A stretch of DNA of 64,000 nucleotides from Chitinophaga sp. H8 (GTDB lineage Bacteria > Bacteroidota > Bacteroidia > Chitinophagales > Chitinophagaceae): contig NZ_JBEXAC010000003.1 in NCBI RefSeq assembly GCF_040567655.1, positions 186,001-250,000 on the forward strand. Reading direction: 5' to 3'. The notes below the pieces were generated by a model. That model saw only the letters and a list, made by a program, of their open reading frames with translations, was not told the DNA's origin and made no database searches. This document shows positions 36,375-45,204 of the stretch, piece after piece. Each line of letters begins with the position of its first letter. Positions within the stretch are counted from its first letter, which is position 1. The position numbers and the translations under genes are program-made.

Positions 36375-39023
36375 TTATTTGACGAGTGTAACAGTTCCCT
36401 TTCTCAGGACGGTTTCCCCCTTTATATTTTCACCCTGTACTACCCAGGCATAAGTGCCTACATTGGCGGGTTTACCATTTACGGTACCATCCCATCCCTT
36501 CATGTATTCTGTAGTCGAAAACATAAGTTTTCCCCAGCGGTCAAATACCCGGAAGAAGTCCATTCGTACGATTCCTACCGGTAATGGCCGGAACTTATCA
36601 TTCAACCCATCACCGTTGGGGGAGAAAGCGGTGGGAATATAGATTTCGGGGCCTGTCATAAACCGAAGGTGGATATCATCTGTGCCTTTGCAGCCTTCTA
36701 CTGTATAGGCGGTGAGCCGGTAAGTAAAATCCTTATTAATGGTAGTAACAGGATCCGGAATAGTGCTGCTGTTTAACCCATCTGCAGGCGTCCAGGTATA
36801 GCTTGCCCCACCTGTAGCATGTAGCTGAAAAGGCTGATTTTTTATCACAATAGTGTCGTTACCAGCAAAGGCAGGTACTGGAGGTACTACACTTACTTTT
36901 ATATCATCACTTACTTCTTTAGGACAACCCAGATCATCCGTTACTATAACTGTGTAAACGGTAGTGTCTTTAGGCCGGGCAGGGGTGCTGGCACGGGTAG
37001 GACCTTCTATGTTTATGTTAGGTGTCCACCGGTAATGGGAACCACCGGTGGCATGTAAAATGACAGCATCTCCATAACAGATAGTTGTATCATTTCCTGC
37101 AAAGGCTTTGGGAGGATCCACGACTTTAAGTATGATAAAATCACTTGCCTTACAGGTACCCAGGGTTACGGCTATTTCGTAAGTATTGCTGGGTGGAGCA
37201 GGGGTAACTGTAAGATTTGGGGTAGTACCTATTTCAGTATTGGTGGTCAGATCGCGCCAACTGTAGGCATAGTTATCACCACCATCACTCACTGCCCGGA
37301 GCGATATGGGATCACCTGTACATACCGTACTATCAGCAGCAGTAGATACATGAATGGCATCGCGTACATCGATGTGAATAGTATGGCTATTAATACAACT
37401 TTGCACATCAGTATAGGTAACTGTATAATCAATATCATTTTGAGGCCTCACAGTAGGAGTGGGGGTATTGGCCCCGGTAATAGCTGTATTAGGAGTCCAG
37501 CTATAAGAGCCGCCCGGTTGTGAACTCTCTGCTTTTAACTGTAATATATCATTTTTACAAAGCAGGGTATCATTGGTAGTAAAAAGCGGAGGCTTGTCGT
37601 ATACACTGATCGGTTTGGTAATGGTGCGTTCACATCCTTTTACGGTGCGCATAAACAGCTGCACGGTATAAGTACCTGGCTGTGCATATTGAAAAGTTGG
37701 ATTTATGGAAAGGGAAGTGTCATTGGTGAGATTAGTATCGCCAAAATCCCACCGGTAATAATCCATTGCATCAACCCCATTGTTGGTAACAGACCTGTCG
37801 GTAAAACGGGTAAGCTTTTGAATACACAGTCCGTCAAAAGAAAAGTCCGGACGTAAAAGCGGATATACGTAGGCGGTAGCCATAGCACTATCCCCGCAAC
37901 TGCTGGTACTATCTACAAAAAGTTTTACTGTATAGGTGCCGGGCTGTGCATAAGTATGTGGAATCACATCCTGGCTGGTAGTAACCAGGCGGGTCCCATC
38001 TCCGAAATGCCAGCGATATTCTTTTCCCGGTGTACTGTTATTAGCAAAGTTGATGGTATAGCTATCGCAGTCGGCATATTTTTCCGGCATAGCTGCTACT
38101 ACCTGTTTGATACAGTTGGTTACATTTACATGAAAGTCTTTACGATGTATATTGATGACTTTATTATTCCGGTATTCAGTTACACACACTGTTACCACAT
38201 ATTTTCCCGAAGGGGGCGCTTTACCTGAAATAATACCGGTATTTTTATCAATCACCACATCAGGTCCTAATGGGCTGCCACCACTATAAGGGGGAATGTA
38301 TTTTACATTGCTATAGTTAGGTGCAATGGCTGCCGGAGGAATATTAGTTTCGGTGGGAGTTGTTTGTCCGCCGGAATAGGCATCGCAGAAGGAATATTCC
38401 AGGCGGTCACCATCTTTATCTTTAGCAGAAAAGTCGTACGTGAAGTTTTTTCCTGCACATACTAATACCGCTTCATCTTTCGCAAAAACGGCGCTGCTGT
38501 TTCCCGGCACGCTATTGTTGGTACCCGGAAGTTCAGTAAAATAGGTAGCACCTGTCCCAGGATATAAGGGATCGTTAGGTCGTGCTTCATCTACAATATT
38601 GACCATGAAATTATCCCGGCAGCAGCTCTGAAAAGCAACAATATATCCTTCCGCATTCGATGCTACTGAAATATCAGCTTCATAGGTGCCGATCTGGAAG
38701 CAGATGCTGGGAGGGTTTACAATACAGGGATCCACTTGTCCGAGTTCTCTTACTTCTTTGCTACTGCGTGATCTCAGATAAGGGGAGCCTGGTGCATGCT
38801 GATAAGTAGCTTTGTCGAAAACAGAGAAGTAGATCTTTTCAGGTAGTTCTGCAACCCGCTCTCCCGTACCGCAGATACGGTAAAGCTTTAGGGTAACTTT
38901 ATACTCGTAATTATTACCATTCATTCTCAAAAAGGTGTAAGACATTTGCCCTCCGATAATATGCGAGGCTTGTGCTAATGTAGCACCTGCTAAACACCAT
39001 ATGAGAAGGATAAGCTGTTTCAC
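36375..39023 (-). CDS. Large PKD/Ig-like surface protein with gliding-motility C-terminal domain (T9SS cargo)
   Basis: This 882-aa paralog of the neighbouring gene has a signal peptide (LILLIWCLAGATLAQA), the same N-terminal domain (SHIIGGQMSYTF), PKD domains near 337 (YRWHFGDGTR) and 422 (YYRWDFGDT), then three or four Ig-like modules with GNDTTICYGDAVILHATGG-type starts. The sorting domain begins near 789: EIYIPTAFSPNGDGLND, FFRVFDRWGKLMF, KGTVTLVK. It has about three modules more than the 641-aa protein, consistent with duplication and module gain. Expected on the cell surface; ligand unknown. Confidence 0.88.
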   Translation of the reverse strand: MKQLILLIWCLAGATLAQASHIIGGQMSYTFLRMNGNNYEYKVTLKLYRICGTGERVAELPEKIYFSVFDKATYQHAPGSPYLRSRSSKEVRELGQVDPCIVNPPSICFQIGTYEADISVASNAEGYIVAFQSCCRDNFMVNIVDEARPNDPLYPGTGATYFTELPGTNNSVPGNSSAVFAKDEAVLVCAGKNFTYDFSAKDKDGDRLEYSFCDAYSGGQTTPTETNIPPAAIAPNYSNVKYIPPYSGGSPLGPDVVIDKNTGIISGKAPPSGKYVVTVCVTEYRNNKVINIHRKDFHVNVTNCIKQVVAAMPEKYADCDSYTINFANNSTPGKEYRWHFGDGTRLVTTSQDVIPHTYAQPGTYTVKLFVDSTSSCGDSAMATAYVYPLLRPDFSFDGLCIQKLTRFTDRSVTNNGVDAMDYYRWDFGDTNLTNDTSLSINPTFQYAQPGTYTVQLFMRTVKGCERTITKPISVYDKPPLFTTNDTLLCKNDILQLKAESSQPGGSYSWTPNTAITGANTPTPTVRPQNDIDYTVTYTDVQSCINSHTIHIDVRDAIHVSTAADSTVCTGDPISLRAVSDGGDNYAYSWRDLTTNTEIGTTPNLTVTPAPPSNTYEIAVTLGTCKASDFIILKVVDPPKAFAGNDTTICYGDAVILHATGGSHYRWTPNINIEGPTRASTPARPKDTTVYTVIVTDDLGCPKEVSDDIKVSVVPPVPAFAGNDTIVIKNQPFQLHATGGASYTWTPADGLNSSTIPDPVTTINKDFTYRLTAYTVEGCKGTDDIHLRFMTGPEIYIPTAFSPNGDGLNDKFRPLPVGIVRMDFFRVFDRWGKLMFSTTEYMKGWDGTVNGKPANVGTYAWVVQGENIKGETVLRKGTVTLVK

Positions 39024-39050
39024 GTTGGTTGAAAAATGGCGGATTAATAA

Positions 39051-39842
39051 TTAACGTTGACAAAAATTAACAAACTGTTGTACAGCTGCATTACTTTCTT
39101 CAAATGCTTCCCACATACCCATATGTCCTACTTCTTCAAAAATATAAATACTGCTTACAGCTGGTAAAGTTACTTGTGGCAGTATACTATCTATAGGGAT
39201 GGCATTATCATCTTTCCCAATAATAAATAATACCGGCACCTGTAAAGACTGTAGTACAGTTTTACGATCAGGGCGTTGTATCATGGCTTCATAATAAGCA
39301 ATCAGGCTTTCCTGTTTGCATTGCATGCCCATTTTTATGTAGGCTTCCACACGCTCCGGCTGCCGGCTTTTGAAGGCGGGGCTGAACATATTGGGAAGTG
39401 TTTGGCGCAAAAATGTTTCACTGCCGTATTGCTGCATCATCTTTATTGATTTTAGCCTGGCTGTTTTCTTTTCTTCACTGTCGGCAGCAGCAGTGGAGTG
39501 AAACAGCCCCAGGCCTTTTAACAGCTGTGGGTATTTCTCTGCAAATGCTAATGCTACATAGGCGCCCATCGAGTGACCTATCATCACTACTTCGTTAATA
39601 TTTTCGGCTAACAGGATGGCATGTATGTAATCTGCCATGGTATCCATAGTAAGCGGCGTTGTTAACGGAGCTTTCCCGCTACCGGGCAGGTCTGGTATGA
39701 TCACCTTAAAATGCGCCTTTAAGAAAGCCTGCTGATGTTCCCAAACATAACTGTTTTCAGGAAAACCATGCAGCAGCATTACTGCCGGGCCTTGTCCATC
39801 TATCTGGTAGGCGATATGCGGGTTGCCGGATTCTTTCCACAT
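39051..39842 (-). CDS. Alpha/beta-fold hydrolase
   Basis: From ATG 39842 this is 263 aa with the oxyanion motif LLHGFPEN, the nucleophile Ser in GHSMGAYVAL, an Asp in GKDDNAIP and His in VGHMGMWEA, a complete catalytic triad. It resembles epoxide hydrolase/haloalkane-dehalogenase-like enzymes, but the substrate is unknown. The start at 39842 is 2 bp from the lnt stop; the longer ORF from 39902 would overlap lnt. Probably co-transcribed with lnt. Confidence 0.87.
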   Translation of the reverse strand: MWKESGNPHIAYQIDGQGPAVMLLHGFPENSYVWEHQQAFLKAHFKVIIPDLPGSGKAPLTTPLTMDTMADYIHAILLAENINEVVMIGHSMGAYVALAFAEKYPQLLKGLGLFHSTAAADSEEKKTARLKSIKMMQQYGSETFLRQTLPNMFSPAFKSRQPERVEAYIKMGMQCKQESLIAYYEAMIQRPDRKTVLQSLQVPVLFIIGKDDNAIPIDSILPQVTLPAVSSIYIFEEVGHMGMWEAFEESNAAVQQFVNFCQR

Positions 39843-39844
39843 GG

Positions 39845-41458
39845 TTACTGTTTGTTGTAAATAAATCGTGAAATAATGGCGTAAACAATCAACAATATAC
39901 AAAATATCAGTGCTCCTCTGGAAATTAGATCGCCGTACCTGACATAGAACGTAAAATCAGTGCTGGTTGTTACAGTTGCTTTCATAACCGCTTCCTGCCA
40001 GTAAGGTTGGGGATCATGTATATTGCCTTGTGGATCAATAAAAGCAGAAATACCGGTATTGGCGCTGCGGGCTACCCATCGCCGGGTTTCAATAGCGCGG
40101 AGGCGGGCATATTGCAGATGTTGTTTGTGTCCTGCGGTATTTCCCCACCAGCCATCATTGGTGAGGATGACGAGCAGATTGGCCCCGTTACGCACGTGCG
40201 CTGCCACATATTCGCTGTATACGGATTCATAACAGATAGTTGGAAAAACTTTAATCTGTTTGACTGGATCCGTAAAAAGAGATACACCAGGTTCCCGGCC
40301 ATAGCTGCCGGTTATCCCGCCAAAATCCAATGCCAGGCTGCCCATAAATTTCAGATAGCGCATATAGGGTACCAGCTCTACTCCAGGAACGAGCTTGTAT
40401 TTATGATAGATCTGTATACTTTGTGAGGTATCTATTTGTAATGCGGTATTATAAGGATCATAGAAGGTGCCATCCTCCAATTGCCTGGCTAATGGTGGTA
40501 CTTCATCCAGATAGCGTTTAACGGTAACAGCCCCTGTAATAAGTTTGGCCTGTGGATACTTTCTCAGCATTTCTCTAATGGCAATCACCTCACTTTGTGA
40601 GTTGAGTTGTTCTTCCCAGGCGCCATGTGGAAACAGGGCTGTTTCCGGCCAGATGATATAACTGGTCGTACTATCCAGTTTTTGTGCCGTCAGCTTCAGG
40701 AATTTGGCCAGTTGTTCCTGTACCGTACCGGATGTGAATTTTTCATCATAGGGGTCAATATTGGGCTGCACTACCACTACAGAAATATTGGTGCCGGAGT
40801 TTTTGGGAGCGGGGATCAGCATGCTGACCAGCATAGGTAAAAGGATGATGGCCAGCGGCTTCCACGCCTCTTTTACTAATACGGTTTTAAGTGGGAGAGT
40901 GGTCTGTTTATATTTTTGCCAGATACCGTAAATAGTAATGTTACTAAGTAATATCCAAAGGCTTCCCCCGCTGGTACCGGTATATTCATACCATTGTATC
41001 CATCCGGGATGAGTAGCAAATACATTACCCAGTGTAAGCCAGGGCCAGCTGAGCTCCCATTGCTGATGGATATATTCAAACGTTAACCAGCATACGATAA
41101 ATGAAAAATACCTCAAAGAGCTTCCCCATTTCTTAGGCGTACTTTTATAAGCCATCCAGGGAATACTCATCAGTAGTGCATTAAAGACGTTGGCAGCTAC
41201 TCCGCTGGCTGGTACTGTAGTATTACCTACCCACCAGGTTGTGATCACATTCCATATCAGTAATGAAAGCAACAGCAGGCCAAAATAACCACTGCGGTTT
41301 TGCTGCAGGTCAGTGAGTGCGAGCAAAGGCACAAACGCAAAGAAAATAAGTGGTGTGAAAGGAAGCATGGGCCATGCTGCTCCTAAAAGCAGTCCGCTAC
41401 ACACACAAAGCAGTAAGGGGGTAAATTTCCGAGACATGCTGTTAGCCATATGGATCAT
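39845..41458 (-). CDS. lnt: Apolipoprotein N-acyltransferase
   Basis: This 537-aa membrane enzyme has about six N-terminal transmembrane segments (from LLLCVCSGLLLGAAWP) and a periplasmic nitrilase domain. The catalytic Glu is in IWPETALFPHG, the Lys in YHKYKLVPG and the Cys in PTICYESVYSEY; NDGWWGNTAGHKQHLQYARLR follows. Lnt adds the third acyl chain to the N-terminal cysteine of lipoproteins such as BamD. Upstream start codons at residues 1, 4 and 8 make the exact start uncertain. Confidence 0.93.
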   Translation of the reverse strand: MIHMANSMSRKFTPLLLCVCSGLLLGAAWPMLPFTPLIFFAFVPLLALTDLQQNRSGYFGLLLLSLLIWNVITTWWVGNTTVPASGVAANVFNALLMSIPWMAYKSTPKKWGSSLRYFSFIVCWLTFEYIHQQWELSWPWLTLGNVFATHPGWIQWYEYTGTSGGSLWILLSNITIYGIWQKYKQTTLPLKTVLVKEAWKPLAIILLPMLVSMLIPAPKNSGTNISVVVVQPNIDPYDEKFTSGTVQEQLAKFLKLTAQKLDSTTSYIIWPETALFPHGAWEEQLNSQSEVIAIREMLRKYPQAKLITGAVTVKRYLDEVPPLARQLEDGTFYDPYNTALQIDTSQSIQIYHKYKLVPGVELVPYMRYLKFMGSLALDFGGITGSYGREPGVSLFTDPVKQIKVFPTICYESVYSEYVAAHVRNGANLLVILTNDGWWGNTAGHKQHLQYARLRAIETRRWVARSANTGISAFIDPQGNIHDPQPYWQEAVMKATVTTSTDFTFYVRYGDLISRGALIFCILLIVYAIISRFIYNKQ

Positions 41459-41545
41459 TCAATAGTGTTCAAAAATAAGGCTTTATGTGTGGAATGTGGT
41501 ATGCAGTATGTTGTTTATGCGTTATGACTATACCCGCTAAAAGAA

Positions 41546-41593
41546 GGAGCGCTTAATATTTCCTGCGGCCTGGCAGGAAGTATTAAGCGCTCC
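41546..41593 (-). terminator. Terminator between guaB and lnt
   Basis: A 21-bp stem with one wobble pair (41546-41566 with 41573-41593), 6-nt loop; on the minus strand TTCTTTTAGC follows. It ends guaB. Confidence 0.75.
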
Positions 41594-41614
41594 CGGGAAA
41601 TTTATGTTAATAAA

Positions 41615-43087
41615 TTATCTGCTGTAATTAGGTGCTTCCTTGGTGATCACCACATCATGCGGGTGATTTTCTCTTTCGGTAGCAGCGGTAATTTTCACAA
41701 ATTGTGCAGCTTGTAATGTTTTTACATCTTTTGCACCGCATAAGCCCATTCCGGCACGTAATCCACCTACAAACTGCTGTACTATTTCTGACAGCATGCC
41801 TTTATAAGGAACACGGCCTACGATGCCTTCAGGTACCAGTTTTTTAATATCATCTTCATCCTGGAAGTAACGGTCTTTGCTACCTTCCTGCATGGCTTCA
41901 ATAGAGCCCATCCCACGGTAGGATTTAAATTTACGTCCTTCGTAGATGATGGTTTCTCCGGGGCTTTCTTCCACACCTGCAAAAATGGATCCTGCCATAA
42001 TGCAGGAAGCACCTGCAGCTAATGCTTTTACCATATCGCCGGTATAGCGGATACCGCCATCAGCAATGACCGGGATACCTGATTTTTTGAGCGCATCAGC
42101 AGCAGCCATAATAGCAGACAGTTGCGGGAATCCGGCACCGGTTACAACGCGGGTAGTACAGATAGAACCAGGTCCTACCCCTACTTTTACTGCATCAGCG
42201 CCAGCGGCTGCCAATGCCAGTGCACCTTCGGCAGTAGCAATGTTGCCTGCTATCACCTGTAACTTAGGGAATGCTTTCTTCAGCTTTTTCAGGCTGTTGA
42301 GTACTGCAATAGAATGACCATGGGAGCTATCCAGGCAAACAACATCCACACCTACGTGGATAAGGGCCTGTGCGCGGTCCAGCAAGTCGGGGGTAATGCC
42401 CAGTGCAGCTCCGGCCAGTAAGCGTCCGAATTCGTCTTTTATGCCATTAGGATAACTGGTTAGCTGCAGGATATCGCGATAGGTAATTAATCCTACCAGT
42501 TTACCTTGTTTGCTTACCACGGGGAGTTTTTCGATCTTATATTGCTGGAGTATTTTTTCTGCTTTCTTAAGGTCTGTTCCTTCCGGAGCGGTAATGAGCT
42601 TTTCTTTCGTCATTACTTCGCTTACCAGCCTTTTGGTATTTCTTTCAAAGCGGAGGTCGCGGTTGGTGAGGATACCCACCAGTTTTTTAGCTTCATCTAT
42701 AATGGGAATACCACCGATACCATTTTCCTTCATCAGTTTCAGTGCCTGACCGATGGTAGCATCGGCCTGGAGCGTTACGGGGTCCATGATCATGCCGCTT
42801 TCGCTACGTTTCACCCTTCTCACCATCTCAGCCTGCCGTTCAATGCTCATGTTTTTATGCAGGATGCCTATACCGCCTTCTCTCGCAAGCGCAATGGCCA
42901 GATTGGCTTCTGTAACAGTATCCATGGCGGCAGACACCATTGGAATGTTCAATCTTATGTTCTTGGTTAATTGCGTGGAGATGTTTACTTCCTTAGGTAG
43001 TACTTCTGAGTAGGCTGGAACTAAGAGTACATCATCGAATGTAAGTCCTTCAGCTACAAATTTCGGTTTTGATTTTCCCGCAGGCAT
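41615..43087 (-). CDS. guaB: IMP dehydrogenase
   Basis: This 490-aa enzyme converts IMP to XMP using NAD, the committed step of GMP synthesis. The TIM barrel has [13 protein letters not shown] with the catalytic Cys310 and the flap [20 protein letters not shown]; two CBS domains are inserted at about residues 100-210. Length is standard. A promoter is predicted upstream. Confidence 0.97.
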   Translation of the reverse strand: MPAGKSKPKFVAEGLTFDDVLLVPAYSEVLPKEVNISTQLTKNIRLNIPMVSAAMDTVTEANLAIALAREGGIGILHKNMSIERQAEMVRRVKRSESGMIMDPVTLQADATIGQALKLMKENGIGGIPIIDEAKKLVGILTNRDLRFERNTKRLVSEVMTKEKLITAPEGTDLKKAEKILQQYKIEKLPVVSKQGKLVGLITYRDILQLTSYPNGIKDEFGRLLAGAALGITPDLLDRAQALIHVGVDVVCLDSSHGHSIAVLNSLKKLKKAFPKLQVIAGNIATAEGALALAAAGADAVKVGVGPGSICTTRVVTGAGFPQLSAIMAAADALKKSGIPVIADGGIRYTGDMVKALAAGASCIMAGSIFAGVEESPGETIIYEGRKFKSYRGMGSIEAMQEGSKDRYFQDEDDIKKLVPEGIVGRVPYKGMLSEIVQQFVGGLRAGMGLCGAKDVKTLQAAQFVKITAATERENHPHDVVITKEAPNYSR

Positions 43088-43123
43088 GATGCAACTATTT
43101 GTCAGTTAAAAAATAATTGCATG

Positions 43124-43157
43124 CAAATTTACATTTATTTACCCAATAAATAACAAA
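43124..43157 (-). promoter_or_regulatory. Promoter for guaB
   Basis: On the minus strand TTTG (43157-43154) and TAAATTTG (43131-43124) are separated by 22 bp. The -7 element lies 36 bp before the guaB start. Confidence 0.5.
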
Positions 43158-43176
43158 GAAAGATTTCGTGATGGGG

Positions 43177-44280
43177 TTAAACCAGCTGGAATACCTGCCC
43201 AGGAAGGCTTTTAATTATACTTTGCATTTGCAGCTGTAATAGCACGGTAGCTACCTGGCTATTGGAAAGGTTACTTTGCCGGAATATTTCATCTATATGC
43301 TTGGGTTCCCTGTTCTGGATAATGTTGACCACTTCCTGTTCCGCTTTACTGAAATTTGTAAACAACGGACGTTGCAATACGGGCGGAGGAGATGAGGCCG
43401 CTGATTGCCAGCCCATTACTTCCAGGAGGTCTCCAGCGCCAGTAATCAGCATGGCGCGGTTGGTTTTGATCAGGTCATTGCACCCTGCTGCCTGAGGGTC
43501 GCTGATCCTGCCGGGAAAAGTGAACACATCCCGGTTATAGCTGTTGGCAATATCGGCTGTGATAAGGGAGCCACCACGCAACCTGCTTTCTATCACGATA
43601 GTGGCATCACTGATGCCTGCTACAATACGGTTACGCTTAGGGAAATTTTGTTTGTCAGGATTGGTACCACTGATAAAATCAGTCAGGAGGCCGCCATTTT
43701 CCAGCATCTCTAGTGCGGTGGCTTTATGGGTAGCCGGATAAATGCGGTCCAGGCCATGGGCTAATACGCCCACTGTAGCAAGTTGGTGCTGCATGGCGGC
43801 TTTATGGGCAATAATATCAATACCATAAGCCATTCCGCTTACAATAGTGATATTATAGGGGGCCAGGTCTGCAACGAGCTGTTCACATATTTTCCTGCCC
43901 GCTTCGGAAGGCTGACGCGTACCTACTATATTAATGATGCGGGAAGTATTGAAATCCGTTTGGCCTTTAAAATAAAGCAGTACGGGGCTGTCATAGCAAT
44001 GACGTAACCGCTGCGGATAAGCCGTTGAGGTATAAAAAAGCGGTTGTATCCTGTATTTTTCAATAAAAGCTATTTCCTTTTCTATGCGGGCATAGTCCTG
44101 GAAACGCTTGATGGCGGCAGCCCGGATACTTCCTACCTCTTCAATTTTCTCCAGCTGATGTTTTTTGGCGTTAAAAATGTCACTGGCACAGCCAAAATGA
44201 TCTAACAACTTTTTTGCAATGATATCTCCTACCTGGGAAATCTGGGTCAACGCGATTTGGTGCATTAATTCCTGGGGCAT
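43177..44280 (-). CDS. dprA: DNA-processing protein DprA (Smf)
   Basis: This 367-aa protein has an N-terminal SAM-like helical region, the central Rossmann-like domain with SGMAYGIDIIAHKAA, GVLAHGLDRIYP and NFPKRNRIVAGIS, and a C-terminal winged-helix domain (from FTNFSKAEQEVV). DprA binds incoming single-stranded DNA and loads RecA in natural transformation; it is widely kept in species where competence is untested. It is divergent to the acid phosphatase gene, with start regions adjacent. Confidence 0.94.
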   Translation of the reverse strand: MPQELMHQIALTQISQVGDIIAKKLLDHFGCASDIFNAKKHQLEKIEEVGSIRAAAIKRFQDYARIEKEIAFIEKYRIQPLFYTSTAYPQRLRHCYDSPVLLYFKGQTDFNTSRIINIVGTRQPSEAGRKICEQLVADLAPYNITIVSGMAYGIDIIAHKAAMQHQLATVGVLAHGLDRIYPATHKATALEMLENGGLLTDFISGTNPDKQNFPKRNRIVAGISDATIVIESRLRGGSLITADIANSYNRDVFTFPGRISDPQAAGCNDLIKTNRAMLITGAGDLLEVMGWQSAASSPPPVLQRPLFTNFSKAEQEVVNIIQNREPKHIDEIFRQSNLSNSQVATVLLQLQMQSIIKSLPGQVFQLV

Positions 44281-44377
44281 AAAAACTTCCTATTTTTGGG
44301 TATTCCAATTTACGATTTTCCTCTGGGGTTTCCCAAACAGTAGCGGTGTTTTTTCTCATTCTCAAATTGATAAATGT

Positions 44378-45184
44378 ATGAGCATTAAATGGTTATGGAT
44401 AGGTATAGTGATGGTAGGAGCAACGGCCTGCAAAACAATGCAACCTGTTAAAGAGCAGTCACCACATACCTGGCTGATACCATCCGGTCCGGCATGGGCA
44501 GCGCTCTGGCAGCAACAAGCGGCAGAATATAAGGCATTGTGTTTTCAGGCATACCAGCTGGCAGCATTGCGGTTGGATCAGTATCTGCTGCATAAAGGAA
44601 GTAAACCCCTGGCGATTGTAACGGATATAGATGAGACCATACTGGATAACAGTCCTTATAACGTGCATCAGGCTTTAAAAGGGGAGGGCTACACAGAGAA
44701 AACCTGGATGGAATGGACGGCAAAAGCGGTAGCAGATACAGTACCAGGTGCATTAACTTTTCTTAAATATGCAGCCTCCAGAGGCGTACATGTTTTTTAT
44801 ATCACCAACCGTGTGGAAGCCGAACGGGCAGCTACCCTTGAAAACCTTCGTCATTGGCAGTTTCCTGATGCGGATGACGCCCATTTATTGCTGAAAACCA
44901 CCACTTCCGGTAAGGAAGCGCGCCGGCAACAGGTATTACAAACACATGATATTGTGTTGCTTATGGGGGATAATCTCAGTGATTTTGCGGCTATTTTTGA
45001 CAAAAAACCTTATGAAGAAAGAGCCAGTGCCGCTAAAAATGCAGCGGCTGACTTTGGCAGCAGGTTTATAGTGTTACCTAATCCCATGTATGGTGATTGG
45101 GAAGGCGCCTTGTATAATTTTCAATACAATTTAAGTGTACCCCGCAAGGATTCCATCTTAAAAAGCAGGTTAAAGAATTACTAG
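44378..45184 (+). CDS. 5'-nucleotidase lipoprotein e(P4) family acid phosphatase
   Basis: From ATG 44378 this is a 268-aa lipoprotein with Cys18 in VGATAC. It is a class C, HAD-type acid phosphatase: the motif DIDETILDNSPYN holds nucleophile Asp83 and Asp85, and MGDNLSDF is the C-terminal Asp motif. Such outer-membrane phosphatases take phosphate from nucleotides, in some species to gain NAD precursors. ORF sequence upstream of 44378 overlaps dprA and is rejected. A TATTTTTG at 44291-44298 is a possible -7 element. Confidence 0.9.
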   Translation: MSIKWLWIGIVMVGATACKTMQPVKEQSPHTWLIPSGPAWAALWQQQAAEYKALCFQAYQLAALRLDQYLLHKGSKPLAIVTDIDETILDNSPYNVHQALKGEGYTEKTWMEWTAKAVADTVPGALTFLKYAASRGVHVFYITNRVEAERAATLENLRHWQFPDADDAHLLLKTTTSGKEARRQQVLQTHDIVLLMGDNLSDFAAIFDKKPYEERASAAKNAAADFGSRFIVLPNPMYGDWEGALYNFQYNLSVPRKDSILKSRLKNY

Positions 45185-45204
45185 TTGCTGAAAGCAAGTG
45201 TTGT

